DNA from: Hemileia vastatrix
Lineage: Eukaryota > Basidiomycota > Pucciniomycetes > Pucciniales > Zaghouaniaceae
Direction: 5' to 3'
Length of the DNA stretch: 64,000 nt
Assembly: GCA_030280995.1 (NCBI GenBank)
Contig: JASXTE010000017.1
Location: 16,923,498 to 16,987,497 of the forward strand
The notes under the pieces are model-generated. The model did no database searches, had not been told where the DNA came from, and was given only the letters and a program-made list of their open reading frames with translations. Below, in pieces: positions 55,788 to 64,000 of the stretch. The first letter of the stretch is position 1. The number at the start of each line of letters is the position of its first letter. The position numbers and the translations under genes are program-made.

Positions 55788-56076
55788 TGTCATTCCATTG
55801 TGTCCTATTGTTGTTCTTTACTGACTATTTCTTTTTTTAGCCTTACCTTAACTAATAAACTAATTACCTTTTTCAGTTGTGCTTTTAAAAAACACGATAA
55901 TTGTAATCAGCTAGCTTTTCTCTAAAAAGCACTTAATTAATTCCTTAATGCGGATTTGTTCTCTCCACCCTCTTGTATCTTTTTGCGCCTATAAAACCGC
56001 GCCCAATTTGTGTAATGAAGACAAGTTCAACTTCCCTTAGAAACTCAAAAGCACCTGAGAATACTAAGGAATCACA
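55788..56076 (+). repeat. 5' LTR of element E
   Basis: 289 bp, TGTCATTCCATTG to AGGAATCACA, with a TATA box at about 55999 (CTATAAAACCGCGCCC). Most differences from the 3' LTR that are substitutions fall at CpG. Confidence 0.93.
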
Positions 56077-56256
56077 GATACATACCTGTGAGTTTTTTAC
56101 TCACTAGTTTCTCTTGATACTTAGTTACTAATCTATATTGAGCTTTTCATAAATTCTTTTTTTGAAATCTTATCAACAATTAGTTAGCTAACTATTAACA
56201 TCAAGAGGTCAACCTTGCACCATCGCCAAATAGATCTGTAATTGTCAAGTTGGAAG

Positions 56257-59200
56257 ATGACCGAAGCTCCAGACAACGCTACTCTAGCAGCTCAAATAAC
56301 TTACCTCCTTGAAAAACAGGAAAGGGCTGAAGAGTGTCTTAGACAGCGTGAAGAATATGATCGAAGGCATGATGAAGAGATAAATTACCTACAATCAATC
56401 CAGTCCCAACCACACAATCATGGTCACTCCCTCAGAATTGAACCACAGAAATTTAAAGGATATGGCGAAAACATTAATCGCTGGCTAAAAGATTTTGAAA
56501 ACATTCTCACCTCGAAAATTATTTCAGAAGAGAAATGGCCTGCGATAATTGGAGGCTATCTCATTGGAGAAACCAAATCCTTCTTTTACAAGTTACAAGA
56601 TGATAATGATGAAATTCTCCTTGGTTGGCACTCTATCAAGAAATGCTTTCAAGAGAAATACAACCCTAAATATAAAGAGGAAGAAATTTGTCAACAATTG
56701 GAAACAATGACATATCAAAATGGAAAAATCGATGACTACGTTGTTAAATTCAGGGAAATAATGGCTCAACTCCCTCACAATCGATTTTCAAATCCTGAGA
56801 GAATATTTTTATTTAAAAGGAAACTTCCTCCTTCTCTTCGACTCCAACTGACTCACTCAGATTTTCCAGATGATGTACCATTAGAAAAAGTCTTCAATAT
56901 AGCAAGGGATTACGAATCAACCTACCAGCAAACAATGAAAGGAAATGAAAACCATATAAAAATTGACTCACTCACTAGCCCAACCTAGAGAGCTTCTAGC
57001 ACCCTGTCAACTAGCCATTTTAATAAGTCATTCAAACTTCAGAGTCCAAAGAAACCAAACTTCTCCAGAGAACAACCAACACCAATGGATTTAGACTCCA
57101 TCAATCCAGCCTCTTCCGAATGCTACAACTGTCACAAGAAAGGACACTTTGCTAAAAATTGTAAACAAAAGGAAAAAATCACGAAGGAACCTGAAAAGAA
57201 AATCAACAGCTGTCATGCTATTAGTTCAGACTTGACATACAATAAAGAAGTAGAAGACATTCAGGACTTCTGGGAGAATAAAGAAGATAATGGAAAACTC
57301 AATCTTATCAAAACTATTAACAACACCAATAATCCCTTACTTATTCATGACAATGAAGTAACAATGAAATTAACAAAACGTGACAAACCAGATAGCCCTA
57401 TATTTAACCCTGAAGATTTTGCAGAAAGAGGACACGACCCTTTCACTTTTAACAAAAGATTCTGTGAAGAACTCTCAGACTTCAACTCCTCTTCTTTTTT
57501 TACTGAAGTTGGACCAGGTGTTTCAGTAAGCCAGATCTCAAAAACTAAAATAACGGATCTCTCAAATATAATCACTAAAGAAGAGGAAGAAATCCCTGTC
57601 CCCACATTCAACTTTCAAATAGATAAAAAATCTTTTCGAGCAATCATAGACTCTGGAGCAGGAGCAAATTACATCCACCCAGAAGTAGCTGAAATCTTAC
57701 CAGACAACATCAACTGAAACTATGGTCACAAAGCCAGACTTGCTGATGGAAGTCTAAAAGTTATTGACGGAAAAATGAATCTCAACCTGGATCATGACAA
57801 CTTAACCACAGGAGGGACATTTCAAATCCTCTCTAATCTCAACTTTGATATAGTACTAGGATTACCTTGGATTGATAAACATAATGTGCTTATGCATCCT
57901 AAAAGAAAGTTTGCAATTTTTACCGATAAAGATGGAAAAAAGGGAAAACTCTTTCTGGTAAGACAAATAAACACTATTTTAACCAATACAAAAAAAGCTG
58001 ATGAATTATCCATCAAGATCCTCAATCTTTCCAAAAAAATAGCTCCCAGATGTTTTAGCAAGGAATTGACCCTAAACCTTAACAGTAATTATAAACATAC
58101 TATTGAAACACAAAATACATTACCCATCAAAACCAGAGGACAACCTCATAATCCAGTTGAAAACAAAATAATTTGTGAATTTGTCATTGATGGATTGAAA
58201 AAGGGTATTATAGAAGAATCAGACTCACCTTGGTCCTCCCCCCTAATTCTTGTCAAGAAACCAGATGGCTCAACTAGAGTATGTGTTGACTACCGACCTC
58301 TCAATAATGTTACTATAAAAAATGTTTACCCTCTACCACGAATCAATGATACTTATCTCTACTTGAAGGATGCTGCATTTTTTTCAACCTTGGATTTAAA
58401 ATCAGGATTTTGGCAAATCCCTATGGATAAAAAATCAAACGAAAAAACAGCTTTCACTTGCCGGATGGGACACTTCCAATGGAAAGTGATGCCTTTTGGC
58501 CTATGTAATGCACCAAGTACGTTTCACTCAACCATGCATAAAATACTAAAAATTTTTATTGACAAATGTGCTTTAGTATACTTGGATGACATAATAATAT
58601 ATTCTAAGGATCTTAAAACTCACATTAAAGATATAAAATATATTTTAACGACACTCAAAACAGAAAAGCTCATTTTATCAGTCAACAAGTGTGAATGGGC
58701 AAAACAAGAAATTTTATTTCTCAGACACATAGTAAATGGAGATGGAATAAAAACTAACCCAGATAAAATAAAAAAAAATACTGAATGGCCTATTCCAGAA
58801 AATATTTTGCAGGTAAGAGGATTCCTGAATCTTTGCACATATTACAAAAGATTTATATGTAAATTCTCTTCTCTTGCAACACCTTTATATAAGCTCACCA
58901 AAAACTCACCTAAAAAGGGAGCCAAGATAAACTGGGGGGAAGAACAGGACGAGTCCTTCCTCCTATTAAAGGAAGCGCTCACGAAGACTATCCTTTTGAA
59001 ACACCCTCAAGCCTTTCACCCCTTTATTCTTGACACGGATGCCTCAGGAACAAACATAGGTGCAGTACTCCAACAAGACACAGAGACAAAATATAATGCT
59101 GATAATTTCAACCCTACCCTCTACATTAAAACCATCAAAGAAAAAAACATCTGACCCATTGCTTATGAGTCAAGGAAATTATCCAAAACTGAACAAAATT

Positions 59201-60861
59201 ACTCGGCACAAGAGCAAGAGTTACTTACAATAGTACACTCACTCAAACATTTCAGATGTTACATTGAGGGATCACCAGTTATCATTAGAACGGACCATCA
59301 ATCCCTCAGGTATTTTAAAACCCAAAAAGATGTAACTCAAAGATTATCAAGATTCATTAACAAGATTAAATTTTTTAATATTCACATAATTTACAGACCA
59401 GGTAACAAACAACTTGCTGCCGATGCACTTTCAAGAAAACCTAATACAAAAACAGATGGAGATCCACCTGCAATTGCCACTCCTCTTTTCAACATCAACC
59501 AAAAAAACCCATGGGAACAGTTAAAAAAGATAATACAAATTTTGTCTTCACAACAAAATCACCCTGAACATCTCAAAAACTATTTCTTGAATGAAAATCA
59601 ACTCTATTTCTATCCTGAAATCACAAAATTAGAAGAATACCTGAAGGTCATCACTAGTGAACAAGAGGCAGAAGGAGTCATCTAAGAAATACATAATGAA
59701 TTAGGACATAGAAATTACAAAGACGTGGTCAGAACTCTTAAAAAAAGGTTCCTGTTTCCAGAAATGTTAAAGATGACTCAAAAATTCATTGAACACTGTC
59801 CGGATTGTCAGTTCAATAAAGAAGGATCATCTCAATTACAGCTACCAATTCTTCCCATTATTTGAAGAGGACCATTTGTAAGATGGTCATTAGATTTTGT
59901 GGGACCCTTGCCACAAACACAATAGCAAAACCGCTTCATCATCACCACAATCGATTATGGAACAGGATGGGTATATGCTACACCTCTAAAACAAACTTCA
60001 ACTCAATCAGCCATTAACATGGTAAGTCAAATTACCCTAAATCATGGGCTTCCGGTAGAAATTCTTACTGATAATGGATCTGAATTTGACTCTTATCAGT
60101 TTGAAATTTTCTTAAAGAAAGCCAAGATAAAACACATCAAAACCACCCCACATCATCCACAATCAAATGGCCTCATAGAAAGATTCCATGGTACTCTTGA
60201 AAATGCCATTAGGAAATTTGTCTCACCACAAGACCAAAACAATTGGGATAAGTTTTTAGATAAGGCCTTATTTGCTTACAGAAATTCTTCTTCACAATCT
60301 CTAAAAACAACTCCATTCATTATGACTTATGGCATTCAAGTAAGATTGCCATCTGATCCAGCCCTAATTGGTGAACTCCCTGAATTAACTGATACTAATC
60401 AAGAAAAAATTTATTTCCTCCGCAATCTAGCAAATACTTGGCTACACTCAGAAAGACAACAGAGGATTGACGAACTCAATAAAAAAGCCGAAGAACGTTA
60501 TGCAAAAACAGATGAGGATTATGTTGAAAGAGGATTACAGGTTGGAGAAATGGTTCTTCAAAAATTTGAGGACCGACCTTGGAATTTAAACCCAAAATGG
60601 GACGGCACATTTCTTATTAAAGAATGTCTCCCAAATGGTGTGTATCAACTTATGACATCCAATGGGCACATCTTGAGGTCTAACACTAATGGATCCCAAT
60701 TAAAACTTTTCTTAGGAGACTCAGATAAACTCTATTTTTCCAGTAGTCTACTCAGATACTGGGAAGAACAGGCAAGAACCAATACAGGCTACAAAGCTTA
60801 CAACAGAACATGTACAGCAAGAAACAGACAAGTTCAGATTTCCCAACCCCAGATATCATGA
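56257..60861 (+). pseudogene. Element E gag-pol, one frame with six stops
   Basis: About 1535 codons in a constant frame from ATG 56257. Gag (coiled coil LLEKQERAEECLRQREE; capsid KFKGYGENINRWLKDFE), knuckle CYNCHKKGHFAKNC (57121), protease AIIDSGAGANY (about 57643), RT (RVCVDYRPLNN, VYLDDIIIYS), RNase H (DTDASGTNIGAVL, RTDHQSLRYF), integrase zinc part (HNELGH...CPDC), core (SLDFVGPLP, LTDNGSEF, NGLIERFHGTLE) and GPY/F tail (WDGTFLIKE). Stops: TAG 56986, TGA 57715, TGA 59152, TAA 59683, TGA 59863, TAG 59923. No frameshift was found. All catalytic residues are present; only the stops inactivate it. Confidence 0.92.
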
Positions 60862-60877
60862 TGCCACTATACTTCCA

Positions 60878-61171
60878 ATGGGAATTTTTCAAATGGAAGG
60901 ACAGACTTGTAGAACTCCCAATGGACGACTAGACAGACATTTCAGAATCACCTTTAATTTTTATCTTAGTATGTGTCTTAGGTATTTATTTCAAAATGAA
61001 CAAAATTGGGATATATTTCATGTTACCGAACTTTTTCATGGTCTGGAAGTAATGTTAGCTGCTGCCTATAACTTGATCTGTGAAGTTGATGAAAATCTTC
61101 TTGAAAGAAACATCAATTTCACAGCCGAAGATATGGCATGGCACCCTCGTCAACACCGTGCAACAGATTAA
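60878..61171 (+). CDS. Small terminal ORF of element E
   Basis: 97 codons (MGIFQMEGQTCRTPN ... ENLLERNINFTAED) in a different frame, between pol and the purine tract, ending 11 bp before the 3' LTR. No known motif. It may be an additional ORF of the element, or the decayed C-terminus of pol. Confidence 0.4.
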   Translation: MGIFQMEGQTCRTPNGRLDRHFRITFNFYLSMCLRYLFQNEQNWDIFHVTELFHGLEVMLAAAYNLICEVDENLLERNINFTAEDMAWHPRQHRATD

Positions 61172-61182
61172 GGAGGGGATGG

Positions 61183-61499
61183 TGTCATTCCATTGTGTCC
61201 TATTGTTGTTCTTTACTGACTATTTCTTTTTTTAGCCTTACCTTAACTAATAAATTAATTACCTTTTTCAGTTGTGCTTTTAAAAAACACGATAATTGTA
61301 ATCAGCTAGCTTTTCTCTAAAAAGCACTTAATGTTAGCCTTTCTCTAAAAAGCACTTAATTAATTACTTAATGTGGATTTGTTCTCTCCACCCTCTTGTA
61401 TCTTTTCGCACCTATAAAACTGCACCCAATTTGTGTAATGAAGACAAGTTCAACTTCCCTTAGAAACTCAAACGCACCTGAGAATACTAAGGAATCACA
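61183..61499 (+). repeat. 3' LTR of element E
   Basis: 317 bp. 28 bp longer than the 5' LTR because TTAGCCTTTCTCTAAAAAGC and its flank are duplicated (near 61335). Confidence 0.93.
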
Positions 61500-62293
61500 A
61501 CACCCAAAAAAATTTTGTTGCCATCACTCCAACTATCAAATCAGTGCTGACTGGAGCCAAGAGTTGTCAGCGCTGCACCAAAAATGGAATTACTCCATGT
61601 TGCTTCTCAAAAGCTTTCCATAGAAATGGCTTATTCACTGTAAGTTCTATTTTTCTTCTCTTTTCTTCCTAAATATTTGGTGGTGATATTTTTCTTTCCT
61701 TTTGACAGTCTTGTGACTTCTGCAAAGGTCGCAAAAAGAAATGCAGCCTAAATGGTCCTCTTACCGTTGCTTCTAGCGTCGTTGATTTAAATGTATCAAC
61801 CTCAAACCTAATGAGAAAGCTGGCCATCAAGTGCCCTGCTCCTAAGAGAGCTAAACCAACTCATTGCTTGCCAATTCTGAGCACTGCGCCAAAAACAACA
61901 CTTTTTTCACTCTTCTCTGAAAAGTCATTTCATACTGTAAGTCGCTCTTCCCTTTATTTCTCTTCCTAATAATTTTTCTTGAAAAAAAAATATCTTTCTT
62001 CTTTTCCTACTTATGATGCTCCCAATACTCCTTACGCTCCAATGCCTTCAACCTCACACATCAAAATCACAATCCCAGGTCTAGAAGAAGATCCCTTCTG
62101 GTCAGTAATACCTGGCGCTTTCTTTTCACCCTCCATGGAAGACACTCTTGCCTGGCCTGAGAAAGAGGCCACTCCACCCCCTTTCACTCCTGATGATTGG
62201 TTCTCAACACCACCCACATCAGCCTCCATATTTGAGGAAGAAGCTCCTTGTATCAACCTCCCTTGCCTCCAAGACTGGAAAGACCTAAACTGA

Positions 62294-62998
62294 GTCTTTT
62301 CTGCTCCTTATTATTGGACAATTGACTGCATCAATACTGCTTTTGACATAGTATTTTCCTATCTTAAAAAAAACTCCAACCCTTGATGAGCAAGATGTGC
62401 AAAATCTTGTCACCCTAGTCAAAACCCTAAATTTGACTTACAACAATATTTATAACTACTGGGAGTATGCCTTCCTTGATAGGCAATAAAGTAAGTTTTA
62501 TCTCATCCTTTCCCCTTTTCATAATGCTGACATCTTTTCCATTTGTTTATTCTCCTCAGCATTTCTTTCTTTTACTTCCCTATTTTTATTTTCATTTGTA
62601 CTACTCTGTAAATGTATCTAGTGTATTATTATCTCCTTTTTAAAAATAATTTATCTTTCAAAAAAAATATTCTGTTGCCAACATTGCCCTATTATTATTC
62701 TTCTGAATAACCTTGAGACAGTAAAAATTTTCCCACATAACTTAATTTTTTAGTGCCTCATCTGCCTTATCCTCATATTCTAGAAGTAAGCTCAGATCTT
62801 CTCAAGATCTTGCACTCCTTAGTGCTAACTTTCTTTACTGTAAACCTTGTTACACTACATTCTTCTGCTGATTAGCGTCCCCACTTGGATACTACTCTAC
62901 ACTTACCTCCACTTTTATTTTAACAGTGCCTAAAAATAGCCCTTTAAATCTATGCTCTTCCTTATCCAAACCCAGAGCTTTCATAAGTCTAATTAGCC
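62294..62998 (+). other. Region between the paired-cysteine genes
   Basis: A coding-like, helical block reads TLDEQDVQNLVTLVKTLN and NNIYNYWEYAFLDRQ at about 62375-62488 before a stop and a GTAAGT. It may be a further exon of gene 1. The rest is T/C-rich sequence that could hold the promoter of gene 2. No TATA box as clear as at 55654 was found. Confidence 0.4.
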
Positions 62999-63803
62999 AT
63001 GACCCAATATTGTACTTTACCAAGAGATCAGGCTTGCAGCATTTGTCATTGCCATAGTTTTAACTGTACATTTTCTAAACCTTGTGGCTATACCCCCTTT
63101 AGACCTGCCTGCAATAGCTGTTTTAGATATCACAAAGCTTGCACCTTCTCTTATACTTATCCTTCATCCCCCAATGAATTTGTACAGCTTCTCACTGGCA
63201 ATACATTTAGCGCCTCTACTATTCTAGATAGCTCCAGTAACAGTACCCTTCCTTCTATTGAAACTTTACCCACTGATAGCATGTCTCTCCCTGCATACTC
63301 TTGCTGAGAAATTTCAATTAAACCTAAATCTGAATCATCTACGCCTTTTGAAATAGAAGTCAAAATGCAATCATCATCTACCTTCATGCCTAACACTGTA
63401 AGAGTGCTTTCTCCTTCTGCATGGCCTACAAATTTACTATCCAGTAAGTTTATCATCTTCATTTTCAAATATTCATCCCTAATTCTTCTTTCTTTAAAGT
63501 CTTTCACAAATCTATTTGCTTAGGATGGTTCCCCAACCCCTTCCATTTGTACATTCAATGCAAATCTTTTTGCACCTTTGCCTTATTTATGACACCATGT
63601 CATCTTCATACAACCATGCTCCCACATTTTCTGGAAATGAACTAAATACCTGCTACCATAAAATTGAAATTATTGGTCAGTTGATGAGCAAAATCAGTTC
63701 TACTTCTACCCCTGGCTTTCCTGCCAATCCCAATAACTTCATTATGCCCAAAGAATGGAAAGGATTCCCTGCCAGTTTCAAAGGAGACTCTGATTGGTCA
63801 TAA
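62999..63803 (+). pseudogene. Paired-cysteine-cluster gene 2
   Basis: From ATG 62999 (MTQYCTLPRDQ): cluster 1 CSICHCHSFNC followed by TFSK, then PFRPAC and cluster 2 CNSCFRYHKAC. It aligns with gene 1 over both clusters and the [CT]FSK spacer. Clusters 1 and 2 are on one exon here, whereas gene 1 has an intron between them. A TGA at 63305 (CGA would read Arg) interrupts the frame, which continues as Lys/Ser-rich sequence to a candidate 5' splice site GTAAGTTT at 63444. A 3' site TTGCTTAG ends at 63523. The next block (63525-63803, FSGNELNTCYHKIEIIGQL, MPKEWKGFPASF) is coding-like, but its phase does not fit that splice exactly. Exon structure is unresolved. Confidence 0.55.
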
Positions 63804-64000
63804 CTTCCTTTTTACCTCAATTGTTTAGCACTTTAGTTCTTTAGCACCTGTACATAGATTCCTTTAAACTATGCTGTCCCTTTGCAATTATCATAAATCA
63901 TAACTTTTTGTAAAAAAAAAAATCACAAACAAAGTTTTTAGCACTTTGTGACACAATTGACTTTCCTAAAAACAACAAGTAGGAGAAGAGAGAGCTGCCT

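Larger units (their letters stand above)
55788..61499 (+). mobile_element. Ty3/gypsy element E, complete
   Basis: 5712 bp with LTRs 55788-56076 and 61183-61499 and TSD ACAC (55784-55787, 61500-61503). Order: gag, knuckle, protease, RT, RNase H, integrase; no chromodomain; then a purine tract AAGGAGGGGATGG and the 3' LTR. The coding region is a single frame broken only by stops. Confidence 0.95.
55738..62293 (+). pseudogene. Paired-cysteine-cluster gene 1, split by element E
   Basis: Exon 1 is 55738-55787 plus 61504-61639. Taking out element E and one ACAC copy keeps the frame from MKTNHEIVNTIRQ through KSVLTGAKSC to RNGLFT. Cluster 1 is CQRCTKNGITPC. After a 69-nt intron (61640-61708, GTAAGT...GACAG) exon 2 opens with cluster 2, CDFCKGRKKKC, and runs to 61936, where GTAAGTCGC begins a second intron. 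A coding-like block (61979-62293; PFTPDDWFSTPP, LPCLQDWKDLN) follows in the same frame. However, two TAA codons precede it and there is no AG between 61942 and 62076 to splice it in. Cluster 2 resembles half of a Zn2Cys6 site, so nucleic-acid binding is possible (inference). The E insertion makes this allele a likely null. Confidence 0.72.

Noticed and set aside
60878..61182. Possible homology between the end of element E and exon 1 of the split gene (both have TCGTCAACACC before the LTR)
   Set aside because: The match is about 11 bp and the exon is explained by the host gene reading through the TSD; chance is likely.

Overview
The window is eukaryotic, AT-rich and almost entirely transposable-element sequence. 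It looks like part of a large, repeat-filled fungal genome. Supporting points are short GT-AG introns of about 70-80 nt, Ty1/copia and chromodomain Ty3/gypsy retrotransposons, Tc1/mariner transposases, and paired cysteine clusters of a kind seen in basidiomycetes. The first copia element has a knuckle-like motif (C-x4-H-x5-H-x4-C) that resembles rust-fungus copia elements, so a basidiomycete, possibly a rust, is my best guess. That is an inference. No tRNA or rRNA gene was recognised by eye.

Layout. 1-3984: 3' part of an intact-looking copia element with its 3' LTR. 3985-5530: a direct duplication of LTR-like sequence. 5540-9535: decayed gypsy pieces, one with its chromodomain split by a solo LTR. 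9536-13528: AT-rich sequence with a 198-bp MITE and a broken cysteine-rich ORF. 13529-29017: a nested stack in which gypsy element A (15899-26759, minus strand, TSD ATTAT) sits inside the gag of an older relative, B. A itself carries two solo LTRs, at 19924-21183 (TSD GTCTT) and 24811-25616 (TSD GTATC). B in turn interrupts another LTR (29018-29556). 29672-30606: a 9-bp minisatellite. 32179-33654 and 37180-39724: two unrelated dead Tc1/mariner transposons, the second split by a 1.5-kb solo LTR (TSD ATTGG). 34265-34545: remnant of a Pif1/Helitron-type helicase. 34636-36520: a TIR element with a 3-bp TSD.

40298-45006: a cluster of foldback MITEs at TA sites surrounding the best host gene candidate, a two-exon gene (41922-42953) for an Arg/Ser-rich coiled-coil protein. 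45043-50958: a second nest. Copia element F (45636-50924, 169-bp LTRs, TSD GTTAG) is inserted in the terminal hairpin of a small TIR element. Beside it a solo F-type LTR carries another copy of that TIR element. 51785-52420: an unrecognised single-exon ORF. 55738-62293: a gene for a protein with two C-x2-C-x6/7-C clusters, split in its first exon by gypsy element E (55788-61499, TSD ACAC). A paralogue of this gene begins at 62999.

Two themes run through the window. First, target-site duplications let the order of insertions be read directly. Second, decay is mostly nonsense substitution that fits C-to-T/G-to-A change. Where LTR pairs can be compared, many differences lie at CpG sites, which suggests methylation-driven deamination or a RIP-like process.
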